Notes: generated from the letters alone by a model not told the origin. 7,765 nt of DNA from Lachnospiraceae bacterium UBA1778 (GCA_002315255.1 DCGM01000015.1:1-7765), one strand, 5' to 3'. Positions 1 to 6,233 are shown, counted from the first letter of the stretch. Translations and numbers: made by a program.

Positions 1-188
1 ACTTTGCCGAGGTCGGCATCGAGATGTCCATTCAGGTTCAGGACTGGAACGTATTCCTTGAGGAGAGAAAACAGGGTAACTTCGACATCGCACGTGAAGG
101 CTGGATCGCTGACTTCAACGACCCCATCAACATGCTTGAGATGTGGACCACCGAATCCGGTAACAACGACTGCCAGTTCGGCAGATGA
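1..188 (+). CDS. Oligopeptide ABC transporter substrate-binding protein (OppA family), 5' end outside window and C-terminus apparently truncated
   Basis: The frame beginning at base 3 is open from the window edge to a TGA at 186-188 and gives 61 residues. They match the late part of SBP_bac_5 (OppA/DppA) proteins: an 'IQVQDWNVFLEERKQGNFD' stretch, then 'AREGWIADFNDPINML', then 'TTESGNNDCQFG'. In E. coli OppA the matching stretch (WKTFLDTRHQGTFDVARAGW... SSNNTAHY) is followed by about 75 more residues that close the lobe and end the protein. Here the frame stops three residues after the conserved NND. Only about 35 bases separate the stop from a terminator, so the missing tail is not present in another frame. 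Such proteins are lipoproteins that deliver peptides to an Opp/Dpp permease. The family call is firm. Whether the product is functional is doubtful, and it may be a pseudogene. Confidence 0.8.
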   Translation, partial: FAEVGIEMSIQVQDWNVFLEERKQGNFDIAREGWIADFNDPINMLEMWTTESGNNDCQFGR

Positions 189-220
189 TCCGTTCGGATC
201 CACCTGAGTCAAATGAAGCA

Positions 221-255
221 AAGCGCCGGGCTGCGAAAGCAGTCCGGTGTTTTTT
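221..255 (+). terminator. Rho-independent terminator after the OppA-like gene
   Basis: A GC-rich stem of 11 pairs (224-234 with 239-249, two G-T wobbles) is closed by a GAAA tetraloop and followed by six T (250-255). Flanking A/T pairs can lengthen it. It lies 32 bases after the stop codon, where the end of the OppA transcript is expected, and it insulates the proS promoter downstream. Confidence 0.9.
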
Positions 256-303
256 GCTGCATCCTGCGGCGCAGGTTTCTGGCGGTTTTATTCCGCACGG
301 CAC

Positions 304-332
304 TTGCAAAACAGGCCCGTTTCAAGTATAAT
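304..332 (+). promoter_or_regulatory. Sigma-A-type promoter for proS
   Basis: TTGCAA (304-309) and a perfect TATAAT (327-332) are separated by 17 bases. Transcription would begin near 339-340, giving a leader of about 50 bases before the proS start. That is too short for a T-box, so no tRNA-sensing leader is expected here. Confidence 0.8.
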
Positions 333-387
333 CCACGGGTTACTATAAAAGATCCATGCTTCAATGGCAGAAAGGTGGAAAAACAAA

Positions 388-1830
388 ATGGCAAAAGAAG
401 AAAACAAGAAAATGGTCGAAGACATCACATCCATGGATGTGGACTTTGCCCAGTGGTACACAGACATCGTAAAAAAAGCAGAACTGTGTGATTATTCCTC
501 CATGAAGGGCTGCATCATCCTGGAACCCGCCGGACAGGCGATCTGGGAAATGATCCATGACAACCTTGATAAGAGATTCAAAGATACCGGCGTGCAGAAC
601 GTTGCAATGCCGCTGTTCATACCCGAGAGCCTTCTTCAGAAAGAGAAGGATCATGTAGAAGGTTTTGCTCCCGAAGTTGCCTGGGTGACGATGGGCGGCC
701 TGGAGCCCCTTGCGGAAAAGTGCTGCGTTCGTCCGACGTCCGAAACACTTTTCAGTGATTACTATGCAAGAAAAGTACATTCCTACCGCGATCTTCCCAA
801 GGATTACAACCAGTGGTGCTCTGTTGTACGTTGGGAGAAGACCACCCGTCCCTTCCTTCGTTCCCGTGAGTTCTGGTGGCAGGAGGGACATACCTGTCAT
901 GCAACTCTGGAAGACGCTCAGTGGAGAACCGAGACCATGCTGAATGTTTATGCGGATTTCTGTGAGCAGGATCTGGCAATTCCGGTCATCAAGGGACAGA
1001 AGACCGAAAAGGAAAAGTTTGCAGGCGCAGTCGAAACGTATTCGATCGAAGCATTGATGCATGACGGAAAAGCATTACAGGCAGGAACCAGCCATAACTT
1101 CGGCGACGGCTTCGCAAAGGCTTATGACGTTACGTTTACGGATAAGGACAACCAGTTAAAGCATGTATTCCAGACTTCATGGGGCGTCACGACGCGTCTC
1201 ATCGGTGCTTTGATCATGGTCCATGGAGATGATTCCGGACTGGTCCTTCCGCCGAAGGTTGCGCCGACACAGGTAATCGTCATTCCGATCGCCGCTCATA
1301 AAGAAGGCGTTATGGAGAAGGCGACTGAAATCGCAGAGGATTTAAAGAAGAACTATCGCGCGAAACTCGACGATTCCGAGAAGAGCCCGGGATTCAAATT
1401 TGCAGAAGCCGAAATGCGTGGTATTCCGATCCGTGTCGAAATCGGCCCGAAGGATATCGAAGCCGGGAAGGCAGTCCTCGTACGCCGTGATACCCGCGAA
1501 AAGATTGAAGTCGAATTAGATAAGATCGAAGAAGAAGTCGGAAAACTTCTCGAAACGATCCAGAACGATATGCTGGTGCGCGCACGTGAGCATTATGCCG
1601 CGCATACTTCTGTCGCACATAACTTTGACGAGCTGAAGGCTGTGATTGATTCTAATCCGGGCTTCGTAAAGGCAATGTGGTGCGGAGACCGCGCATGCGA
1701 AGATAAGATCAAAGAGGAACTGGCTGTCACGAGCCGTAATATCCCGTTTGAGCAGGAACACGTCGGCGATGTCTGCGTCTGCTGCGGCAAACCGGCGAAG
1801 AAGATGGTTTACTGGGGAAGAGCGTATTAA
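388..1830 (+). CDS. proS: Proline--tRNA ligase, archaeal/eukaryal-like type
   Basis: Class II aminoacyl-tRNA synthetase that joins proline to tRNA-Pro in the cytoplasm; 480 residues. Visible elements are the RPTSE signature (TSE at about 117-119), motif 2 (R148-W-E, then FLRSRE around 156-161 and WWQEGH), motif 3 with GDDSGLVLPP starting at 280, an anticodon-binding domain with VIPI near 303, and the C-terminal zinc-type domain with Cys432, Cys437, Cys463 and Cys466, ending in the family's terminal Tyr. There is no large editing insertion between motifs 2 and 3. This fits the short archaeal/eukaryal-like form common in Clostridia, not the 570-residue E. coli type. I chose the ATG at 388 because AAAGGTGG lies at 370-377. 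An in-frame ATG at 364 has no ribosome binding site and would add eight residues. It is the first gene of a likely operon with the next two. Confidence 0.96.
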   Translation: MAKEENKKMVEDITSMDVDFAQWYTDIVKKAELCDYSSMKGCIILEPAGQAIWEMIHDNLDKRFKDTGVQNVAMPLFIPESLLQKEKDHVEGFAPEVAWVTMGGLEPLAEKCCVRPTSETLFSDYYARKVHSYRDLPKDYNQWCSVVRWEKTTRPFLRSREFWWQEGHTCHATLEDAQWRTETMLNVYADFCEQDLAIPVIKGQKTEKEKFAGAVETYSIEALMHDGKALQAGTSHNFGDGFAKAYDVTFTDKDNQLKHVFQTSWGVTTRLIGALIMVHGDDSGLVLPPKVAPTQVIVIPIAAHKEGVMEKATEIAEDLKKNYRAKLDDSEKSPGFKFAEAEMRGIPIRVEIGPKDIEAGKAVLVRRDTREKIEVELDKIEEEVGKLLETIQNDMLVRAREHYAAHTSVAHNFDELKAVIDSNPGFVKAMWCGDRACEDKIKEELAVTSRNIPFEQEHVGDVCVCCGKPAKKMVYWGRAY

Positions 1831-1846
1831 TTCAGGAGCATAAAGC

Positions 1847-2677
1847 ATGAAATGCCAAAACTGCGGGTCTTTCATCCGTGACGACTCGAAATTCTGCAAT
1901 TATTGCGGACAAAAAGTAAATATAAGGCCGCAGCGTCAGGAGACCCCGGGCGTTTCTACACGTCCGCGTGATGAGGACTTTGATGTCGCCGTCACGATCC
2001 AGAAGGAAACGGAAGCGGATATCGCGGAGCAGAGCAAAAAGAGCGCATGGGTGATTCTGGCAATGATTGCCGCAGGCGCGATCTTTGCGGGCATTTCGAT
2101 CCTGATTTACAGTTCGGCGAAGGCAAACCAGCATGTAATCGTCACCGAGCCTTCCACAGAAGCGACGACGGAAGCTGCTACGACAGTTGTTTCTTCTGAA
2201 ACGGAATCGCTGCCGGAAGAAACAGAAGCGCCCTCAACGGAAGAACCGACGGAAAGCGCAACCCCGGTCAACTGGGAACTGGTCGATACAGGCACAGCCA
2301 CCTATCAGGTCTTTGACGATTGGGTAGCTGTCATCACGTATCTGACCTCTGAGCCGATCATTGTTATGCCGGACGAATTCCAGGGGAAACCGATTAAAAT
2401 CATCGCAGACGGCGTGTTTGAGAACAATGGGACGATTATGTATATCCAGCTTCCCGCGCACCTTACCGCGCTCAATAACCGCTGCTTTGCGAACTGCAAA
2501 AACCTTCGCGAAATCGTGATGCCGGAGACACTGAAACAGCTGGGTGCTGATGTCTTTAAGGACACGACCGGTTTCCGGATCGTCTCGAAGGAAGGGACGT
2601 TTGCCCAGAGACTGGCAGAGCAGATGGAACTCGAATGGGTGGAAGGCGATACGCTGACCGTTCCGGTCATTGAGTAA
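1847..2677 (+). CDS. Membrane protein: zinc ribbon, one transmembrane helix, Thr/Glu-rich stalk, BspA-like leucine-rich domain
   Basis: Function unknown; 276 residues with a clear four-part design. Residues 1-21 form a zinc ribbon with Cys3-x2-Cys6 and Cys17-x2-Cys20. Residues 22-66 are polar and charged. Residues 67-88 form a hydrophobic helix preceded by two Lys, which predicts a cytoplasmic N-terminus and an exported C-terminus. Residues 98-140 are a low-complexity Thr/Glu/Ser/Pro stalk. Residues 142-276 look like a short BspA-type (LRR_5) leucine-rich domain: repeats of the form 'LPAHLTALNNRCFANCKNL' followed by 'EIVMPETLKQLGADVF', with the usual closing segment resembling 'G-T-F-A-Q-R-L-A'. 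AGGAG at 1834-1838 supports the ATG at 1847. The gene starts 16 bases after proS and has no promoter of its own that I can see, so it is probably co-transcribed. Possible roles in surface binding or sensing are inference only. Confidence 0.85.
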   Translation: MKCQNCGSFIRDDSKFCNYCGQKVNIRPQRQETPGVSTRPRDEDFDVAVTIQKETEADIAEQSKKSAWVILAMIAAGAIFAGISILIYSSAKANQHVIVTEPSTEATTEAATTVVSSETESLPEETEAPSTEEPTESATPVNWELVDTGTATYQVFDDWVAVITYLTSEPIIVMPDEFQGKPIKIIADGVFENNGTIMYIQLPAHLTALNNRCFANCKNLREIVMPETLKQLGADVFKDTTGFRIVSKEGTFAQRLAEQMELEWVEGDTLTVPVIE

Positions 2678-2755
2678 GCGCGTTTTCTGCTCGAGAGAGA
2701 ATGGTTTCATCTGAGAAGACAGCGCGTCAGAGAAGAGAGAAAAAACGGAGCAATT

Positions 2756-4024
2756 ATGAGAATCCAGATGCCGGACGACGTCCGGAATATCATTGAAACG
2801 CTTGAAGCCCACGGTCATAGTGCCTATGCCGTGGGCGGTTGCGTTCGGGATTCTATACTCGGGCGGGAGCCGAACGACTGGGATATCACGACAGCGGCCT
2901 CCCCTGCTGATGTAAAAAAGATTTTCCGGCGGACGGTCGACACGGGCATTGAGCACGGGACCGTCACCGTTATGAAAAATCAGACGGGATATGAGGTGAC
3001 TACCTATCGGATCGACGGGAGCTATACAGACAGCCGGCATCCGGACTCGGTCGAGTTTACCTCGGACCTTTCGGAAGACCTTCGCCGGCGCGATTTTACG
3101 GTCAATGCGATGGCCTATAATGACCGCGACGGCCTTCAGGACTTGTTCCACGGGAAAGACGATCTGGAAAAGAAGATGATCCGCGCCGTCGGAAATCCGG
3201 AAGAACGGTTTACGGAAGATGCGCTTCGGATTATGCGTTGCGTCCGGTTTGCGGCGCAACTGGATTTTTCCATCGACGCGGACACCTATACGGCTGCAAA
3301 GAAACTTGCGGCCAATCTTCGCCAGATTTCATGGGAACGGATCCGCGAGGAGCTTTTAAAAACCCTTCTGTCGCGGGATCCGGAGATGGTGCGGCTGTTC
3401 GAAGAGATCGGCGCGTTTTCCTGGTGGTATCCGGAATTCTCTGACGGGATGGACACCCGGCTCGCGCTTCTGTCGAAGACCGAACCGGATGAATGCATGC
3501 GTCTTTCGGCATTTTTCCGGCAGGAAAATCAAAGGGGCATGTCAGATGAACTGATAGAGAAAATCACGGCAAAGGATGAGCCGGAGCATCTTGATTCAGA
3601 GATCGCTGACCGCGTGATGCGGACGCTTAAATTTGATAACTTTACCCGAAAGAAAACGGTTGCAATGGTTTCTTTCTCGCATGAAGCCTTGAAACCGGAA
3701 AAGCCGCTTCTCCGGAAGCTCATGTGGCGATACGGCGATGACGATTTCGACGATTTCATACGCTTTTATGAGACCGCCCATGAGAAAAACCTGCGGGCGG
3801 AGAGGGCATTGGTGAAGGAGATCCGGGAGAAAGGCGAGTGCATTTCGCTAAAGACATTAGCTGTAAAAGGAGAGGACTTAAAAGCGATCGGCGTCGCGCC
3901 GGGGAAAGAGATGGGTGAGATTCTGAATCAGCTTTTACAGGCGGTTCTGATGGATTCAGATCTAAATCAGAAGGCGATTCTGCTTAAAGAAGCGGAGAAA
4001 ATGAAAAACGCTAAAAACGCGTAG
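2756..4024 (+). CDS. cca: CCA tRNA nucleotidyltransferase (class II)
   Basis: Adds or repairs the 3'-terminal CCA of tRNAs using CTP and ATP; 422 residues. The N-terminal nucleotidyltransferase head shows GGCVRD (27-32), the metal-binding DWD (Asp41, Asp43), a further acidic strand EVTTYR (80-85), RRRDFTVNAMAYN (110-122), and the nucleotide-recognition motif EDALR (154-158) within a well-conserved 'RIMRCVRFAAQL' stretch. The rest is the helical neck, body and tail that hold tRNA. No HD phosphohydrolase motif is visible, so it resembles the Bacillus CCA enzyme more than HD-containing versions. Strict CCA specificity is inferred; a poly(A) polymerase of the same superfamily is less likely. The start at 2756 follows GGAG (2747-2750) by five bases. 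A 78-base gap from the previous gene holds no convincing promoter or terminator, so this is probably the last gene of the proS operon. Confidence 0.93.
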   Translation: MRIQMPDDVRNIIETLEAHGHSAYAVGGCVRDSILGREPNDWDITTAASPADVKKIFRRTVDTGIEHGTVTVMKNQTGYEVTTYRIDGSYTDSRHPDSVEFTSDLSEDLRRRDFTVNAMAYNDRDGLQDLFHGKDDLEKKMIRAVGNPEERFTEDALRIMRCVRFAAQLDFSIDADTYTAAKKLAANLRQISWERIREELLKTLLSRDPEMVRLFEEIGAFSWWYPEFSDGMDTRLALLSKTEPDECMRLSAFFRQENQRGMSDELIEKITAKDEPEHLDSEIADRVMRTLKFDNFTRKKTVAMVSFSHEALKPEKPLLRKLMWRYGDDDFDDFIRFYETAHEKNLRAERALVKEIREKGECISLKTLAVKGEDLKAIGVAPGKEMGEILNQLLQAVLMDSDLNQKAILLKEAEKMKNAKNA

Positions 4025-4030
4025 TTTTTA
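4012..4030 (+). terminator. Weak hairpin with T-run at the end of cca (possible terminator)
   Basis: TAAAAAC (4012-4018) pairs with GTTTTTA (4024-4030) around a five-base loop and overlaps the stop codon of cca. The stem is A/T-rich and its T-run is part of the stem, so it would be weak. It is the only terminator-like structure between cca and the ferredoxin promoter. Confidence 0.3.
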
Positions 4031-4036
4031 TGGAAA

Positions 4037-4078
4037 TAGGCTTGCATATTGCGATAATAAAAGGTCTTGCAAAGCCTA
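4037..4078. repeat. Imperfect inverted repeat overlapping the ferredoxin -35 box
   Basis: TAGGCTTGCA (4037-4046) is complementary to TGCAAAGCCTA (4068-4078) except for one bulged A, with a 21-base centre. The centre contains a smaller TATT/AATA dyad. The right arm covers the -35 element, the position expected of an operator. No known regulator is recognised from the sequence. Confidence 0.5.
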
Positions 4079-4095
4079 GTGAATGATGATAGAAT
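4067..4095 (+). promoter_or_regulatory. Sigma-A-type promoter for the ferredoxin gene
   Basis: TTGCAA (4067-4072), a 17-base spacer and TAGAAT (4090-4095) lie 36 bases before the ferredoxin start. Transcription would begin near 4102, leaving a short leader that contains only the ribosome binding site. Confidence 0.75.
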
Positions 4096-4130
4096 ACACA
4101 CATGCTAAAAAACAAAAGGAGGTCTTGACC

Positions 4131-4301
4131 ATGGCATATAAGATTACTGATGCGTGCATTAAGTGCGGAACCTGTGAAGGCGGATGCCCGACCGGTGCTA
4201 TCTCTGAAGGCGAAGATACCTACGTAATCGATGCAGACGCTTGCATCTCTTGCGGAACCTGCGAAGGAAACTGCCCGACAGGCGCTATCGTCGAAGAGTA
4301 A
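4131..4301 (+). CDS. 2[4Fe-4S] ferredoxin, clostridial type
   Basis: Small soluble electron carrier of 56 residues, the usual length for clostridial ferredoxins that serve pyruvate:ferredoxin oxidoreductase, hydrogenase and similar enzymes. All eight ligand cysteines are present in two C-x2-C-x2-C-x3-C-P motifs: Cys9, 12, 15, 19 and Cys38, 41, 44, 48. Each is followed by TGAI, showing the two-fold internal symmetry of the family. The ATG at 4131 follows a very strong AAAAGGAGGT (4114-4123) by seven bases. An upstream in-frame ATG at 4083 lies within the promoter and is rejected. With its own promoter and a terminator after it, the gene is probably transcribed alone and strongly. Its particular redox partners cannot be told from the neighbours. 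Confidence 0.95.
   Translation: MAYKITDACIKCGTCEGGCPTGAISEGEDTYVIDADACISCGTCEGNCPTGAIVEE
4155..4289 (+). repeat. Internal duplication in the ferredoxin gene
   Basis: Two 48-base units, 4155-4202 and 4242-4289, each encode a complete cluster-binding motif from the first Cys to Ile and are 87 bases apart. They share long identical runs such as TGCGGAACCTG. This is the ancient half-molecule duplication of bacterial ferredoxins, still clear at DNA level. Confidence 0.7.
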
Positions 4302-4311
4302 TGATACTTAA

Positions 4312-4347
4312 TGAGCCGGGGCGAAATCCCCGGCTCACGCTTTATTT
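4312..4347 (+). terminator. Intrinsic terminator after the ferredoxin gene
   Basis: A perfect ten-pair GC-rich stem (TGAGCCGGGG at 4312-4321 with 4328-4337) has a six-base loop and is followed by an interrupted T-run, CGCTTTATTT. It lies ten bases after the ferredoxin stop codon. Confidence 0.8.
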
Positions 4348-4447
4348 GACACAGTTTGAAACTGCAGACGACAGAAACGGTTTACAGGCGGTGGAGTTCG
4401 AAGGCCGATGTTCAGCCGTCATAATGTACAGACAACAGGGGGATGAT

Positions 4448-5308
4448 ATGGAGCAGTATCTCGTGTTATATAATCCGCTCGCAAGCAAGGGACATGGGCT
4501 GGAAGATTCGAAGAAGATTGAGAAGGTTGTAAAAGACGCTGTTTTTACTTATATGGATGTGACGAAGATCGAGAATCCGATTGAGTTTGCAGCGCAGATG
4601 CCGAAGGAGACGAAGGTAGTCTTCACCGGCGGCGATGGCACCTTGAATAAGTTCGTCAATTTCCTGGACGAGACGAAGTTTGACCGCGAGATCTATTATT
4701 TTGCGGCAGGAACCGGCAATGACTTCTTAAATGATGTCGGGCGTGACAAGGACAGCGGCCCGTTTGCGATTAATGAGTATTGCAAAGGACTTCCGACGGT
4801 TGTCGTCAATGACATCCGCTGCAAGTTTATCAACGGAATCGGCTGCGGACTCGACGGCTACTGCTGCGAGGAGAGCGACCGGCTGCGCGCCCGTGGAAAG
4901 AGTAAAACCTATACAATGATTGCAGCGGAAGGACTGTTCGGAAAGTATAAGCCGGTTCACGCAAAAGTGACTGTAGACGGTGAAACGCGGGAATATGATC
5001 ATGTGTGGATGCTCCCGACGATGTTCGGACGCTTTTACGGCGGCGGCGTCAAAATCTGTCCGAGCCAGAACCGTTATAATCCGGAGCATACTGTCACCTG
5101 CGTGGCGGTTCATGCGATGGGACGGTTGAATTCGGCCGCGCATTTCCTCCAGGTTGTGAAAGGAAAAGGACCGAAATATCCGAACAAGCTGGATTATCGG
5201 ACCGGAAAGCATGTTATCGTAGAACTCGGTTCGCCGGTGGCGCTTCAGATTGACGGCGAGACCGTGACGAACGTCACGCGCTATGAGGTCTTTGCTGCAG
5301 AAGACTGA
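4448..5308 (+). CDS. Diacylglycerol kinase family lipid kinase (YegS/DgkB-like)
   Basis: Predicted ATP-dependent lipid kinase, probably phosphorylating diacylglycerol or a related membrane lipid; 286 residues. It shows the family hallmarks: an N-terminal strand leading to NPLASKG (9-15), the nucleotide-binding GGDGTLN (61-67), AAGTGNDF (86-93), a central NGIGCGLDG segment, and a C-terminal LQIDGETV close to the end. The DGE of that segment is typical of the second domain. The longer open frame from 4241 overlaps the ferredoxin gene and its terminator, so I chose the ATG at 4448, preceded by AGGGGG (4437-4442) at a five-base distance. The mature start MEQYLVLYNP also matches family N-termini. 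No clear promoter or downstream terminator is seen. The substrate is inference; sphingoid or other lipid substrates are possible in this family. Confidence 0.88.
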   Translation: MEQYLVLYNPLASKGHGLEDSKKIEKVVKDAVFTYMDVTKIENPIEFAAQMPKETKVVFTGGDGTLNKFVNFLDETKFDREIYYFAAGTGNDFLNDVGRDKDSGPFAINEYCKGLPTVVVNDIRCKFINGIGCGLDGYCCEESDRLRARGKSKTYTMIAAEGLFGKYKPVHAKVTVDGETREYDHVWMLPTMFGRFYGGGVKICPSQNRYNPEHTVTCVAVHAMGRLNSAAHFLQVVKGKGPKYPNKLDYRTGKHVIVELGSPVALQIDGETVTNVTRYEVFAAED

Positions 5309-5494
5309 CCGGCTGATGGAAACATACCCCTCGAACGAGTGAAGAACCGGTCGGACCATGTGTCTATGTGAAGGAAAAGCCGGCCCGGGAACGCGCCGTT
5401 AACTGAGGCCGAGAAGAGGCCTGAAGAAAGAAAAAAGATTGTTAAGAATCGCACAAAGACACACTTATTTAACGAATTGAAAAGCGCTGAAAGG
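5309..5494. other. Intergenic region between the lipid kinase gene and the hup promoter, no gene recognised
   Basis: This forms most of a 268-base gap. It contains a distant GACCGG/CCGGTC pair (5307-5312 with 5347-5352) and a small AGGCC/GGCCT hairpin (5406-5410 with 5418-5422). Neither has a T-run, so neither is a convincing terminator. The last 70 bases become A/T-rich towards the hup promoter. No supported small gene, tRNA or riboswitch was found. Confidence 0.5.
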
Positions 5495-5523
5495 TTGACA
5501 AATACTGGCTTTTTTGGTATTTT
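5495..5523 (+). promoter_or_regulatory. Promoter for hup
   Basis: A consensus TTGACA (5495-5500), 17 bases and TATTTT (5518-5523) sit in an A/T-rich stretch 54 bases before the hup start codon. The -10 box matches at four of six positions. A nearby TATACC would need an unlikely 22-base spacer. Confidence 0.7.
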
Positions 5524-5576
5524 ATACCTAGGCATTGAACACAAAAAAATGCCCCATTTTGATAGGAGGATCAATC

Positions 5577-5852
5577 ATGAATAAGAAAGAATTAGTCGCA
5601 GCGATCGCTGAAGCAGCTAACCTTACGAAGAAGGATGCAGAAGGTGCCATCAACGCATTTGTCGATGTCGTCACCGCTGAATTAAAGAAGGGCGAAAAAG
5701 TCCAGCTCGTCGGTTTTGGAACGTTTGAAGTTTCCAAGAGAAATTCCCGCGAAGGCCGCAACCCGAAGACCGGCGCTTCCATTAAGATCAAAGCTTCCAA
5801 GGCTCCGAAGTTCAAAGCCGGCAAAGCTCTTCATGACGCTGTAAACAAATAA
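5577..5852 (+). CDS. hup: DNA-binding protein HU
   Basis: Histone-like nucleoid protein that works as a dimer and bends DNA with little sequence preference; 91 residues, the normal HU size. The N-terminal helices (MNKKELVAAIAEAANL and onward) lead to VGFGTFEVSKR (45-55) and the flexible DNA-binding arm with REGRNPKTG (58-66). It ends with the conserved APKFKAGKALHDAVNK. The ATG at 5577 follows TAGGAGGA (5563-5570) and gives the standard N-terminus. A TTG at 5535 in the same frame would add 14 residues without a binding site and is rejected. It is followed after nine bases by rqcP, the same pair found in the Bacillus yabO region. Confidence 0.96.
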   Translation: MNKKELVAAIAEAANLTKKDAEGAINAFVDVVTAELKKGEKVQLVGFGTFEVSKRNSREGRNPKTGASIKIKASKAPKFKAGKALHDAVNK

Positions 5853-5861
5853 TTTTGAATC

Positions 5862-6101
5862 ATGCGGCTTGATAAGTTTCTGAAAGTTTCCAGATTAATC
5901 AAACGTAGGACCGTAGCCAATGAAGCCTGTGATGCAGGCCGTGTCACTCTGAATGGGAAGCCGGCGAAGGCGTCCGCGGATGTGGCGGTAGGCGATATCA
6001 TTGAAATCGCGTTAGGAAATCGTACTGTCCGGGCTGAAGTCCTCGACATTCAGGAAACGACGAAAAAAGAAGACGCAAAAGAATTGGTTCGTTTTATTTA
6101 A
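5862..6101 (+). CDS. rqcP: RqcP, S4-domain ribosome-associated quality control protein (YabO)
   Basis: Short S4 RNA-binding protein of 79 residues. The S4 fold is plain from the first residue: MRLDKFLKVSRLIKRR, then NEACDAGRVTLNGKPAK (20-36), then VGDIIEIALGNR. In Bacillus, RqcP binds stalled 50S subunits with RqcH and helps the C-terminal alanine tailing of unfinished proteins. The position directly after hup supports RqcP over Hsp15 or other S4 proteins. The start is fixed by the domain, but the nine bases between hup and this gene (TTTTGAATC and neighbours) hold no recognisable ribosome binding site. Translation may therefore depend on ribosomes finishing hup. A strong terminator begins immediately after the stop codon. 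Confidence 0.92.
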   Translation: MRLDKFLKVSRLIKRRTVANEACDAGRVTLNGKPAKASADVAVGDIIEIALGNRTVRAEVLDIQETTKKEDAKELVRFI

Positions 6102-6102
6102 G

Positions 6103-6137
6103 AAATCACTCCGCATCGTTGGATGCGGAGTGATTTT
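6103..6137 (+). terminator. Intrinsic terminator after rqcP
   Basis: A perfect hairpin of 15 pairs (6103-6117 with 6122-6136) around a GTTG loop. Its core is ATCACTCCGCATC and it ends in a run of four T (6134-6137). It starts one base after the rqcP stop codon and closes the hup-rqcP transcript. Confidence 0.9.
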
Positions 6138-6170
6138 GCAAAGAGGGCGCGCGGGAATCTGCTTCGGGGA

Positions 6171-6199
6171 TTGCCAAATAATAGCATTTATTTTAGAAT
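6171..6199 (+). promoter_or_regulatory. Sigma-A-type promoter for divIC
   Basis: TTGCCA (6171-6176), a 17-base spacer and TAGAAT (6194-6199) match consensus at five of six positions each. The predicted start is near 6206, about 70 bases before the divIC start codon. Confidence 0.7.
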
Positions 6200-6210
6200 A
6201 ACAGAAAGAG

Positions 6211-6233
6211 AAACGGCGGAGGCTTCGCCGTTT
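6211..6233 (+). other. Stem-loop at the 5' end of the divIC leader
   Basis: AAACGGCG (6211-6218) pairs perfectly with CGCCGTTT (6226-6233) around a seven-base loop. It would lie within a few bases of the predicted 5' end of the divIC mRNA, where hairpins often protect transcripts from decay. It could also act as a weak terminator. Confidence 0.5.

Noticed and set aside
256..387. T-box or other riboswitch ahead of proS
   Set aside because: The promoter leaves only about 50 bases of leader, with no T-box motif and no antiterminator/terminator pair.
361..1062. Minus-strand open frame of 233 codons
   Set aside because: It lies entirely opposite proS apart from its edge, has no motif, and its apparent coding potential comes from the proS codons.
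2678..2755. Possible promoter or hairpin between the zinc-ribbon gene and cca
   Set aside because: Only short GCGCG/CGCG matches are present, the inner segments do not pair, and no -35/-10 pair was found.
2234..3259. A long open frame of 341 codons on the minus strand
   Set aside because: It lies opposite the zinc-ribbon protein and cca genes, shows no recognisable family or domain, and is a codon-bias shadow of these well-supported genes.
4241..4447. N-terminal extension of the lipid kinase frame
   Set aside because: It overlaps the ferredoxin gene and its terminator, the peptide has no family similarity, and a good ribosome binding site supports the ATG at 4448.
5535..5576. TTG start giving HU 14 extra N-terminal residues
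   Set aside because: It has no ribosome binding site, while the ATG at 5577 has a strong one and gives the standard HU N-terminus.
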